From positions 1 through 5,564 of the forward strand of contig JAHHSK010000087.1 in the NCBI GenBank assembly GCA_020025255.1: a stretch of DNA of 5,564 nt, written 5' to 3'. Source of the DNA: Ruthenibacterium sp. (lineage in GTDB: Bacteria > Bacillota > Clostridia > Oscillospirales > Ruminococcaceae). The notes under the pieces were generated by a model. The model saw nothing but the letters and a program-made list of their open reading frames with translations, searched no databases and had not been told where the DNA came from. The first letter of the stretch is position 1; each line of letters begins with the position of its first letter. Shown here one piece after another: positions 1 to 5,505 of this stretch. The translations under genes were made by a program, and so were the position numbers.

Positions 1-14
1 GCGGGCAAGGGCGC

Positions 15-1328
15 TTACTGTACTTCAAAAATCGTCTGTTCCTCAACCGGCGTTGTCAGCGCGCGCAGCGCCGTCGCGACGATCTTTCTGCGCACGTCCT
101 TTTCTTCCTCCCGCGTCAGCGCGGGGTTGCCCAGCGGATGCGGGATCGCCACCGCAGGAACAATGCGGTTTGCGCCGACCGTCATTGAGATCGGCGTCAC
201 CGTGCATACATGCACGACCGGAATGCCTGTGCGTTCCAGCTCTTTTACCATCGTTGCACCGCAACGTGTACAGGTCCCTCATGTGGAGGTGAGGACGATC
301 GCATCAATATTCGCATGGCGAAGATCGGCGGCGATTTCCTCGGCAAATTTTTTCGCACTCTTTACGGCGGTTCCGTTGCCGACCGTCGTATAGAATTTTT
401 CGTACAGCCCGCCGATTTTCCCTTCGGCGGCAAATTCGCGCAGCACATCCACCGGCAGCACGCGGTCGGCGTCCTCGTTGGCATAAACGGGGTCATAGCC
501 GCCGTGCGCTGTTTCAAACGTTTCGCTCGTCAGATCGCTGACGCCGGTGATATCATAGCACCCGTACTTGGATGCGCTGGAGGATTCGATGTGGTCGGGG
601 TTTCCTTTCGGCACGATGCCGCCGGATGTGACAAGCGCGATGCGCGCTTTGGAAAGATCCTTCACAGCCGGGGCAGGCTGCACACGGTCGAAATCCGGCA
701 TCGGAAATTCCGTTGTAAAGGGTTTGCCCGCCATTTTGCGCAGCAGCATATCCACCGCGCGCTTGGAGCCGCGCTGCTGCTCAAAGAAATTGACGCGGAT
801 GCCGTTGGGCATATAGCCCTCCTGTGCGGATGCGCCGATTTTTTCATGGCGCGCCAGCTTCAAAAGCAGCGGTGTCATCGCCTTGACGGCCGCGCGCATG
901 CCCGCGGCGTTATTCTTCGTCGGCACGATGTACACCGCATTTTTATACATATCCGCGCCGGGGTTTTCTTCGTACATGCCCGTAAGCACGGGGATGCCCA
1001 GCTCTTTTTTTACCGCTTCGCAGATCGCGCCGCACGCAACGCCGTAGCGTCCCGCATTGAACGCAGGGCCGGCAAGCAGTGCGTCGGGCTGGCAGCTGCG
1101 GATCATTTCGATGATCTCTTTCTTTGCGCTTTCGATATTTTCGTTAAAATAGGAATCGCCGCAGATGACGGTCGCCGCGATCTCGGCATCCCCGCCCAGT
1201 GCCTGTGCAAAAGCAAGGCCGGGGCCGACCGGGCCTTCGCGCAGTTCGGGGGCAAAATCCGCTTTTTCTTCGCCGCCGATCTGTCCGAAAAACTGGTTGA
1301 TGTAATGAACGATCCTTACCGGAGCCAT
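15..1328 (-). CDS. grdB: Glycine reductase protein B selenocysteine subunit GrdB (in-frame TGA read as Sec)
   Basis: This is the substrate-binding selenoprotein subunit of glycine reductase protein B. In the known family it works with the GrdE-derived pyruvoyl subunit, which forms a Schiff base with glycine, and transfers the carboxymethyl group to the selenium of GrdA in the cytoplasm. The frame is 437 residues, the usual family length of about 436. It starts with the typical segment RIVHYINQFFGQIGGEEK. A TGA at 279-281 falls at codon 350 and translation resumes as TSTUGTCTRCGATMVKE, the UxxCxxC motif of GrdB/GrdF/GrdH (Sec350, Cys353, Cys356). The frame stays open to a TAA at 15-17. I chose the ATG at 1326-1328 because AAAGGAGG lies 8 nt upstream; a TTG two codons earlier is too close to that site. 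It follows grdE by 22 nt. The paralogues GrdF (sarcosine) and GrdH (betaine) share these features; the upstream glycine riboswitch favours GrdB. Confidence 0.93.
252..266 (-). promoter_or_regulatory. Candidate bacterial SECIS hairpin of grdB
   Basis: Starting 12 nt after the Sec TGA, the minus strand reads CGTTGC-GGT-GCAACG, a perfect 6-bp stem closed by a GGU loop. Bacterial SECIS elements lie within the coding region just after UGA and present a G/U-rich apical loop to SelB. Here the GGU begins about 19 nt after the UGA, which fits. The stem is read directly from the sequence; SelB binding is inferred. Confidence 0.7.
279..281 (-). other. grdB: Selenocysteine codon (TGA) of grdB
   Basis: The minus-strand TGA sits between TST and GTCTRC. 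The downstream frame continues for 87 codons with family-conserved sequence, so this is recoding rather than termination or a frameshift. It corresponds to residue 350, the established Sec position in GrdB. tRNA-Sec is encoded about 3.2 kb away in the same window. Confidence 0.93.
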
Positions 1329-1333
1329 AGACA

Positions 1334-1344
1334 ACTCCTCCTTT
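1334..1344 (-). promoter_or_regulatory. Ribosome binding site of grdB
   Basis: The minus strand reads AAAGGAGGAGT ahead of the ATG at 1326-1328, with 8 nt between GGAGG and the ATG. This decides the start against the TTG at 1332-1334, which overlaps the site. Confidence 0.8.
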
Positions 1345-1350
1345 CCGGCT

Positions 1351-2631
1351 TCAGCGCGCGCTCAGGCGGTTGAAGCCCATTTCATTGGTTGCGCCCGTAA
1401 TGGCCTGCAGCTCCACCGTGATGCTGCCATCGGGTGCGATATTTCCGTTGAAGCCGCCCGCAATGCGTTCGACATAGGCAAGATCACCGATGACGGTATC
1501 CATCGGCGGAAGCACGATCACTTCGTTTGCATTGCCGCCCGTAACCACCGCCGTTGCCAGCGGGCTTGCATCCGCCAGCGACTGCGATGCGCCGTCGCGC
1601 CCCGCGTATTCATCCGTGATGATGACGGTGGGGATGTGCTTGCTTTCGATTTTTTTGCAGTTCATGATAAGGTCGGTATCGGGATTGCCGAAGCCCTCCT
1701 GCGAGATGATCACGCCGTCCACGCCCAGCAGCTCCGCCAGCTTTGCCGTCCAATCCGAAGAACGCTCCTTATCCGCAAGGTAGACGTTTTCGTTCGTGAT
1801 GATGACGGTGACAAAGTTCAGCTCCCTGCCGTGGCGGTCGAACAGATCCATGATGACGGGATTGTTCAGATGATGATACGTCGTGTTTTTATCGCATGCA
1901 GAAACGCAGTTGCCGCTTAAAACTGCGCCGTCGAACACTTCTGTCGGGTGAAGGAGCGTGGGAAGCGTGCGCTTGGCATCCACGCCGTACACATAGGTAT
2001 CGTGCATCAGCCCTTGGCTTTGCAGCATCATCACATAGGCAACGCGCGGCAGCTCCGGCATTTTCTTCATGCCCTCGGGGATCGAATCCGTCTCGAATGT
2101 GCGGATCTCATCCGGCTGCACGGTGCGCGCCAATTCGCCCAGATACGCCGCGGCCTTCAGCCCCGCCATGCGCAGGGCGTATTCGTGCTCGTGCTGGGAC
2201 AGGCCGTCCTCCGGCTCCATTTTCAGCACCAGATTGTACAGCCCGGAAAACGGGGTGTATTCTGCCCCCGGGCCGGACATATCAATAATGCCCTCCTGAA
2301 AGCCGACCACGCGCCCTGTGGTAACAACTGCCGCGCCGCGCAGCACATGCGTTCGGCCGGAACCGACCGTCGTCACCTTGGAAAGCACGCCGGGGAACAC
2401 GCCGCCGGGGCCTTCGACCTTGACGCGCGGTTCAATAACGTCCTTCACAGGCGTGATGCGCACGCTTTCGCCCGGACGCGCCAGAAACGCTTCGGCCGAT
2501 TGGATGTGCGGCTGACCCAGCGCCACCGCCTCGATCTCCTGTTTATTGACATACAGCACGCCGTTTTCGACTTTGGATTGTGTTGAAAATTGAATATCGC
2601 GGATATCAATGTATCCCAATTCCAATTTCAC
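1351..2631 (-). CDS. grdE: Glycine reductase protein B proprotein GrdE (pyruvoyl precursor)
   Basis: GrdE is made as a proprotein that cleaves itself before a cysteine. The cysteine becomes the N-terminal pyruvoyl group of the larger-numbered fragment, and the two fragments join GrdB in protein B of glycine reductase. The predicted protein is 426 residues, close to the family's 428. The cleavage motif SGNCVSACDKNTTY places Asn241-Cys242 at the position known for GrdE. The N-terminus MKLELGYIDIRDIQFS and a C-terminal GATNEMGF are also family-like. The start is a GTG at 2629-2631, preceded by a full-length Shine-Dalgarno sequence. An ATG 38 codons upstream (2745) is in frame but would read through the ribosome binding site and into grdX. 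The gene ends in TGA at 1351-1353, here a true stop. It lies 64 nt after grdX and 22 nt before grdB, so it is probably co-transcribed with both. Sarcosine or betaine homologues (GrdG, GrdI) are the alternatives. Confidence 0.93.
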   Translation of the reverse strand: MKLELGYIDIRDIQFSTQSKVENGVLYVNKQEIEAVALGQPHIQSAEAFLARPGESVRITPVKDVIEPRVKVEGPGGVFPGVLSKVTTVGSGRTHVLRGAAVVTTGRVVGFQEGIIDMSGPGAEYTPFSGLYNLVLKMEPEDGLSQHEHEYALRMAGLKAAAYLGELARTVQPDEIRTFETDSIPEGMKKMPELPRVAYVMMLQSQGLMHDTYVYGVDAKRTLPTLLHPTEVFDGAVLSGNCVSACDKNTTYHHLNNPVIMDLFDRHGRELNFVTVIITNENVYLADKERSSDWTAKLAELLGVDGVIISQEGFGNPDTDLIMNCKKIESKHIPTVIITDEYAGRDGASQSLADASPLATAVVTGGNANEVIVLPPMDTVIGDLAYVERIAGGFNGNIAPDGSITVELQAITGATNEMGFNRLSAR

Positions 2632-2635
2632 TTCG

Positions 2636-2646
2636 ATCACCTCCTT
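2636..2646 (-). promoter_or_regulatory. Ribosome binding site of grdE, deciding a GTG start
   Basis: The minus strand reads AAGGAGGTGAT, almost the whole complement of the 16S rRNA 3' end, just upstream of the GTG at 2629-2631. It supports the GTG as the start in place of the upstream in-frame ATG. Confidence 0.85.
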
Positions 2647-2674
2647 GAATATAAAGCGGGAAATGTACCATGAA

Positions 2675-2697
2675 AAGCCGATGTTTTTGCACGGCTT
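2675..2697 (-). other. Weak hairpin between grdX and grdE
   Basis: Overlapping the grdX stop codon, the minus strand has AAGCCG and CGGCTT arms (6 bp) around an 11-nt loop. Only a very short T tail follows. It could slow or trim the transcript between grdX and grdE, but it is too weak to call a terminator. Confidence 0.3.
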
Positions 2698-3049
2698 ACA
2701 GTGCGCTTTGCAAAAGCGTCCAATCGATGAGCTGGAAATCCGCACGCACGGAATCCGGCATCTGCGGATACCTTATCGGGAATTGTTCCGCTGCGCGGAT
2801 GCTGCTTTCGATCAATTCCAGCGACAGTACATCGATTTTCCCCTGCGGGCTTGTGAGCAGCACGGATTTGTACGGGGTTTCGTTCGGCTTCACGCTGCCC
2901 GAAAGCGGATGCGTCAAAAGCCGGCTGCCCTTGTGCACCTCATCGCGCACCTTTATCAGCAGCTGCAAAAACGAAACATCAAAACAGCATACCTCGCATA
3001 TGCCGGAAAGCTTCTTTTGCACAAGCGGATTATTTGTGAATACGCGCAT
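2696..3049 (-). CDS. grdX: GrdX family protein, first gene of the glycine reductase operon
   Basis: GrdX is a small protein of unknown biochemical function, found at the head of glycine, sarcosine and betaine reductase operons. The predicted 117-residue protein begins MRVFTNNPLVQKKL and contains VHKGSRLLTHPLSGSVKPN followed by ETPYKS, the recognisable signature of the family. No membrane segment or signal peptide is visible. The ATG at 3047-3049 has AAGGGGG 6 nt upstream. A longer in-frame start at 3091 lies inside the riboswitch terminator hairpin and is rejected. The gene directly follows the glycine riboswitch and precedes grdE by 64 nt, so its expression should rise with glycine. Identification is by sequence signature and context; the role remains unknown. 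Confidence 0.9.
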   Translation of the reverse strand: MRVFTNNPLVQKKLSGICEVCCFDVSFLQLLIKVRDEVHKGSRLLTHPLSGSVKPNETPYKSVLLTSPQGKIDVLSLELIESSIRAAEQFPIRYPQMPDSVRADFQLIDWTLLQSAL

Positions 3050-3069
3050 CGTGCACCCCCTTAAAAAGG

Positions 3070-3105
3070 AAAATAAAAAAGCGAACCGCATCCGCTGCAG
3101 TTCGC
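3070..3105 (-). terminator. Intrinsic terminator of the glycine riboswitch
   Basis: The minus strand forms GCGAACTGCA-GCGGA-TGCGGTTCGC (10 bp with one G-T pair, positions 3081-3105), followed by TTTTTTATTTT. Three bases before the stem (AGA) can pair with the first three T's. That would extend the hairpin into the closing helix of the second aptamer (3105-3109). The two structures would then exclude each other, giving a switch that is on when glycine is bound. The hairpin is seen directly; the direction of control is inferred. Confidence 0.85.
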
Positions 3106-3278
3106 TCTGTCTGAAACCTGAGAGATTCTTCCGCTTTGTGCGGAATTGCTCCTTCGGTGCTTTCGCTTTCCAGAGTTTTGTCGGATAACGGTCCTTTTAC
3201 CTGAGATCTTCAGCCGGATGTGTTGCGCACATCCTCTTTATTCCGTCGGTGCCGCTTTCTGCGGTCTCTTCCGTCATC
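3105..3278 (-). ncRNA. Tandem glycine riboswitch (two aptamers) in the grdX leader
   Basis: The RNA senses glycine and controls the operon behind it. Aptamer 1 spans about 3184-3278. Its P1 helix is GATGACGG with CCGTTATC (8 bp), and its core has GAAGAGAC, CACCGACGG and CTCAGGTAAAAGGACC. Aptamer 2 spans about 3105-3175. Its P1 is CTCTG with CAGAG, and its core has CACCGAAGGAGCAA and TCTCTCAGGTTTCAGACAG. An 8-nt linker joins them. These are the conserved blocks of the gcvT/glycine riboswitch class, in the usual tandem layout. It lies upstream of grdX and is followed at once by a terminator, so glycine probably induces glycine reductase. P1 boundaries were assigned by eye. Confidence 0.93.
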
Positions 3279-3333
3279 TTCATCCAAAAATATTTATTTT
3301 TTCTGATTTTTTTGTAAGCTTTTTCTACAATAA

Positions 3334-3362
3334 GAATAATCGAAAAGCACGGTCAGCGCAAT
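3334..3362 (-). promoter_or_regulatory. Possible promoter of the riboswitch-grdX-grdE-grdB operon
   Basis: On the minus strand TTGCGC (-35) and TATTCT (-10) are separated by 17 nt, about 55 nt upstream of aptamer 1. Both boxes are weak (three and four matches to consensus). An A/T-rich stretch closer to the aptamer, with TTACAA followed by TAAATA, is an alternative. A promoter must lie between the riboswitch and selC, but which one is used is uncertain. Confidence 0.35.
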
Positions 3363-3364
3363 GC

Positions 3365-3383
3365 TTATAGAAAAAGTCTATAA
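3365..3383. repeat. Short inverted repeat between selC and the grd leader
   Basis: TTATAGA and TCTATAA form a perfect 7-bp dyad around a 5-nt spacer. It lies just upstream of the candidate grd operon promoter and upstream of the selC promoter. It could be an operator or simply chance in A/T-rich DNA. Confidence 0.3.
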
Positions 3384-3421
3384 CGATTTCCTGTTTTTCA
3401 CGAAAAAAATGCGCCGTCCCG

Positions 3422-3450
3422 TTGCATCCCGACGAAATCCATGGTATGCT
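3422..3450 (+). promoter_or_regulatory. Promoter of selC
   Basis: TTGCAT (3422-3427) and TATGCT (3445-3450) are separated by 17 nt. A TG one base before the -10 box gives an extended -10. Transcription would begin near 3457, a few bases before the mature tRNA 5' end at 3464. Confidence 0.65.
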
Positions 3451-3463
3451 GTATGTATTTCAT

Positions 3464-3560
3464 GGGAGCGGATGGGTGCTGGTGTGCCTTCCGGTCTTCA
3501 AAACCGGTGCTAGCGGTGAACAGCCGCTTAGGTGGGTTCGATTCCCACACGTTCCCGCCA
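3464..3560 (+). tRNA. selC: tRNA-Sec (anticodon TCA)
   Basis: This tRNA inserts selenocysteine at UGA codons, delivered by SelB. The gene is 97 nt including an encoded CCA. Parts in order: acceptor strand GGGAGCGG; 6-bp D stem GGGTGC/GTGCCT with a 4-nt loop; anticodon stem CCGGT/ACCGG with loop CTTCAAA (TCA at 3498-3500); long variable arm with AGCGG/CCGCT; T arm GTGGG-TTCGATT-CCCAC; acceptor strand CGTTCCC, then G and CCA. The long variable arm, 6-bp D stem with tight loop and UCA anticodon are diagnostic of bacterial tRNA-Sec. Seven acceptor pairs form; the eighth position would be G-A, where bacterial tRNA-Sec normally has an eighth pair. It has its own promoter and a terminator right after CCA, so it is a single-gene transcript. 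It supplies the tRNA needed for the grdB and selD TGA codons. Confidence 0.96.
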
Positions 3561-3562
3561 TG

Positions 3563-3600
3563 AAAAAAGGCAGAGCCGCACGGCTCTGCCTTTTTCGTTT
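3563..3600. terminator. Bidirectional terminator shared by selC and selD
   Basis: GGCAGAGCCG and CGGCTCTGCC (3569-3590) form a perfect 10-bp stem with a 2-nt CA turn. Six A's precede it and five T's follow, so it works as an intrinsic terminator on both strands. It ends selC on the plus strand 8 nt after CCA, and selD on the minus strand about 40 nt after its stop. Confidence 0.9.
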
Positions 3601-3628
3601 TTCTTTTGCCCGCACGGTTCGGCGCTGC

Positions 3629-4669
3629 CTATTCTGCAATCAGCGCGGCATCCTGCTTTTTCCCGGCGCAGCCGATCACCGCAGCACACGGCAGAACATC
3701 CGAAAGCGCGCGCAGCATCGCCTGCGCCTTGTTTTCGCTGACGCTCAAAAGCAGCCCGCCGGACGTCTGCGGGTCAAACAGCAGCGTCTGCTGCGCTTGG
3801 GCATCGGGACACTGCAGCCTTACCTTGTCTGCCAGATACTCCCTGTTTCGCGTTGCGCCGCCCGGCAGGACGCCCTGTGCGCACAGCTCTTTTGCGCGGG
3901 GCATCAGCGGCACATCCTTTACGGCAATGTGCAGCGAAACACCGCTTGCGCGCGCCATTTCGCACCCGTGCCCCGCCAGGCCGAAGCCTGTGACATCCGT
4001 GCATGCGTGCACGCCGCCCACCGCCCGTGCCGTATCGCAGGCCGTGCGGTTCAGCATCGCCATTTGCTCTATCAGCGCGCGCACCTGCGCTTGATCCAGC
4101 ATGCCGCGGCGGTGCGCCGTGCTCAGCACGCCGCTGCCGATCGGCTTTGTCAGGATCAGCACATCGCCCTCCTGCGCGCCGCCGTTGTGCCAGATGTGCG
4201 TTTCCTCTTCGGCAAAGCCGGTAACGCACAGCCCGTATTTCGGTTCGCTGTCGCGGATCGTGTGCCCGCCTGCCAGCACAGCACCCGCCTGCTGCACTTT
4301 ATCCGTGCCGCCTGCCAAAATGGCGCGCACAGCCTGCGGCGGCAGCGTTTCCGGCACGCACAGCAGGTTCATGGCAAGGCTGGGATGCGCGCCCATGGCA
4401 TAGATGTCACTCAGCGCGTTGGCGGCAGCGATCTGCCCGAAGGCAAACGGGTCATCCACCATAGGCGGGAAGAAATCCACGGTCTGCAGCATCACGCGCC
4501 CGTCCGCAAGACGGTACGCGCACGCATCATCGCAGCTTTCATATCCCACAAGCAGCGCACCGCAGTCTGTGCGCGGCAATCCATTCAAAATCTCATTCAG
4601 GGCACCCGGCCCCAGCTTCGCCGCTCAACCGGCGCTTTTGACCATTTGTGTCAACCGGATCTCTTCCAT
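3629..4669 (-). CDS. selD: Selenide, water dikinase SelD (selenophosphate synthase), itself a selenoprotein
   Basis: SelD makes selenophosphate from selenide and ATP, giving AMP and phosphate. Selenophosphate is the selenium donor for making Sec-tRNA. The frame is 346 residues, against about 347 in the family. It begins MEEIRLTQMVKSAGUAAKLG, with a TGA (4625-4627) at residue 15 where many SelD proteins have the catalytic Cys or Sec, and Lys18 three residues on. Further family motifs are DD at 47-48, TVDFFPPMVDDP from 63, NALSDIYAMG around 84-93, AGGHTI at 133-138, TDVTGFGLAGHG around 224-235 and FDPQTSGGLLL from 298. The ATG at 4667-4669 has TAAGGAGG 8 nt upstream; starting after the TGA would remove the active-site residue. 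The stop is a TAG. It is a single gene converging on selC and divergent from the SGNH hydrolase. Because it needs its own product for translation, it may form a selenium feedback loop (inference). Confidence 0.96.
4599..4613 (-). promoter_or_regulatory. Candidate bacterial SECIS hairpin of selD
   Basis: Eleven nt after the Sec TGA the minus strand reads GGGGC-CGGGT-GCCCT, a 5-bp stem (one G-T pair) with GGGU in the loop. Position and loop composition resemble the grdB hairpin and bacterial SECIS elements generally. The assignment is inferred. Confidence 0.6.
4625..4627 (-). other. selD: Selenocysteine codon (TGA) of selD
   Basis: The in-frame TGA at codon 15 lies in SAG-U-AAKLGPG. Both flanks match the SelD active-site loop, and an ideal ribosome binding site and ATG lie upstream, so it is read as Sec. 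Confidence 0.94.
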
Positions 4670-4677
4670 GCTCTGCG

Positions 4678-4685
4678 CCTCCTTA
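4678..4685 (-). promoter_or_regulatory. Ribosome binding site of selD
   Basis: TAAGGAGG on the minus strand, 8 nt before the ATG at 4667-4669. It fixes the start upstream of the in-frame TGA. Confidence 0.85.
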
Positions 4686-4701
4686 TTTTTGCTCTGCGTT
4701 C

Positions 4702-4710
4702 AGTATAGCA
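4702..4710 (-). promoter_or_regulatory. Extended -10 promoter element of selD
   Basis: The minus strand reads TGCTATACT, a TATACT -10 box with the TGn extension, about 30 nt before the selD start codon. No good -35 box is seen at the usual distance; the extended -10 may make up for that. Transcription would begin near 4695. Confidence 0.55.
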
Positions 4711-4771
4711 CGCCGATCCGAAAAAGGAAAATTGATTTTTTCCACAGTTTTTTGCTTTGTTATAGAAAAAA

Positions 4772-4795
4772 ACAATGCAAAACCTCTTGCATTGT
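4772..4795. repeat. Perfect 9-bp inverted repeat in the selD/SGNH divergent region
   Basis: ACAATGCAA and TTGCATTGT are separated by 6 nt. The right arm contains the putative -35 box of the hydrolase promoter. On the minus strand the repeat is followed by TTTTTT, so it can also act as an intrinsic terminator for transcription heading toward selD. An operator and an antisense-direction terminator are both possible. Confidence 0.6.
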
Positions 4796-4814
4796 GTGAA
4801 ATTACAGCTACAAT
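4787..4814 (+). promoter_or_regulatory. Promoter of the SGNH hydrolase gene
   Basis: TTGCAT (4787-4792) and TACAAT (4809-4814) are separated by 16 nt. Transcription would start near 4821, leaving a leader of about 30 nt with AAAGGGGG 7 nt before the ATG. The -35 box lies within the inverted repeat at 4772-4795, so a protein bound there would block RNA polymerase. Confidence 0.55.
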
Positions 4815-4850
4815 AGCAGATGTATCGAGTTGTGTAAAGGGGGATAACTT

Positions 4851-5408
4851 ATGAAAAAGGTTCTGCTTTTGGGCGATTCCATCCGCATGGGCTACGACAG
4901 CATCGTAAAGGAAATGCTGTGCGGCGAATATCAGGTTTATTACGATGATACCGATAACGGCCGTTTCACGTTTTATACCCTGTGGCAGGCCAATCAGCTG
5001 TTTGCGAAGTACGGCTATTTTGATGTGGTGCATTGGAACAACGGTTACTGGGATATGAACGCCGAGCCGCCTATGAACGAGCCGCTTTCCTCCCTTGAGG
5101 AATATCAGCATAATCTGCGGCGCATCATCAAGCTGTGCCGTGCAAACTGCGGCCGTTTGATTTTTGCAACAACGCTTCCTGTAACCGGCCCGACGCCGAT
5201 GCATTCTTACGGTAACGATTCGGTGCTTGCCTATAATAAAGCCGCCTGCGCGGTCATGGCTGCGGAAAATGTCGAGGTGAACGACCTGTATACCCGCATG
5301 CTGCAGCGGAGCGATCTGTATAAATGCGAAGATACGCTGCATCTGACGGAGGAAGGCTCGCGCGTGTGCGCCGAACAGATTGTGCGCATGATCCGCACTG
5401 TACCCTGA
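4851..5408 (+). CDS. Small SGNH/GDSL-family hydrolase
   Basis: A 185-residue protein with the marks of an SGNH hydrolase, a family of esterases, lipases and deacetylases. The N-terminal strand KKVLLLGDSIRMGY carries the GDS nucleophile motif (Ser10). The segment HWNNGYWD (61-68) sits where the oxyanion-hole Asn block is expected, and the C-terminal DTLHLTEEG (161-169) holds the Asp161/His164 of the catalytic triad. The middle FATTLPVTG segment (105-113) is also typical. There is no signal peptide or membrane segment, so the enzyme should be cytoplasmic. The ATG has AAAGGGGG 7 nt upstream; the stop is TGA. It is transcribed away from selD from its own promoter and ends at a hairpin just after the stop, so it appears monocistronic. 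The substrate cannot be told from sequence; de-esterification of a carbohydrate or lipid is possible. No link to selenium is evident. Confidence 0.88.
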   Translation: MKKVLLLGDSIRMGYDSIVKEMLCGEYQVYYDDTDNGRFTFYTLWQANQLFAKYGYFDVVHWNNGYWDMNAEPPMNEPLSSLEEYQHNLRRIIKLCRANCGRLIFATTLPVTGPTPMHSYGNDSVLAYNKAACAVMAAENVEVNDLYTRMLQRSDLYKCEDTLHLTEEGSRVCAEQIVRMIRTVP

Positions 5409-5438
5409 CCGCACGCAGACGCAGTGCGGCCGCTTTTT
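5409..5438 (+). terminator. Terminator after the SGNH hydrolase gene
   Basis: CCGCAC and GTGCGG form a 6-bp stem with a 9-nt loop directly after the stop codon. CCGC and then TTTTT follow. The 4-nt gap before the T run makes it only moderately strong. Confidence 0.6.
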
Positions 5439-5465
5439 CGGATCCCTGTCCAAAGAAAAACAAGC

Positions 5466-5490
5466 GTCTGCGCCCCGAAAGGGGAAAGAC
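5466..5490 (+). other. GAAA-tetraloop hairpin of unknown role
   Basis: CCCC-GAAA-GGGG is closed by an outer GTCT/AGAC helix across a GCG/AA internal loop. GNRA loops with an asymmetric internal loop are common in structured RNAs. It lies in the gene-free stretch between the hydrolase terminator and the strong terminator at 5506-5547. I do not recognise an RNA family, and no coding sequence is convincing here. Confidence 0.45.
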
Positions 5491-5505
5491 ATTCCGATAC
5501 ACCGG

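Noticed and set aside
15..251. A separate small gene downstream of a truncated grdB
   Set aside because: It continues the grdB frame across the Sec TGA and holds the rest of the UxxCxxC motif; it is the C-terminus of GrdB.
1351..1353. The grdE TGA as another selenocysteine codon
   Set aside because: The sequence after it is the grdB ribosome binding site and the readthrough peptide is unlike GrdE, whose length is already complete at this point.
210..1373. Long plus-strand open frame of 387 codons
   Set aside because: It is antisense to grdB and has no recognisable domain; it results from the GC-rich codon use of grdB.
2648..2676. Internal promoter for grdE (TTTTCA, 17 nt, TATATT on the minus strand)
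   Set aside because: Transcription would begin within the Shine-Dalgarno sequence, leaving no usable ribosome binding site.
2632..2745. A longer GrdE starting at the upstream ATG
   Set aside because: The 38-residue extension is not family-like, overlaps grdX and runs through the ribosome binding site that serves the GTG start.
3422..4708. Long plus-strand open frame of 428 codons
   Set aside because: It overlaps tRNA-Sec and lies antisense to selD, with arginine- and alanine-rich composition typical of a shadow frame.
5406..5408. The SGNH gene TGA as a selenocysteine codon, with the next hairpin as SECIS
   Set aside because: The catalytic His block has already been passed, the readthrough peptide looks random, and the hairpin loop lacks the GGU-type signal; it fits a terminator better.
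4683..5492. Minus-strand open frame of 269 codons
   Set aside because: It is antisense to the SGNH hydrolase, which has clear catalytic motifs and a ribosome binding site.
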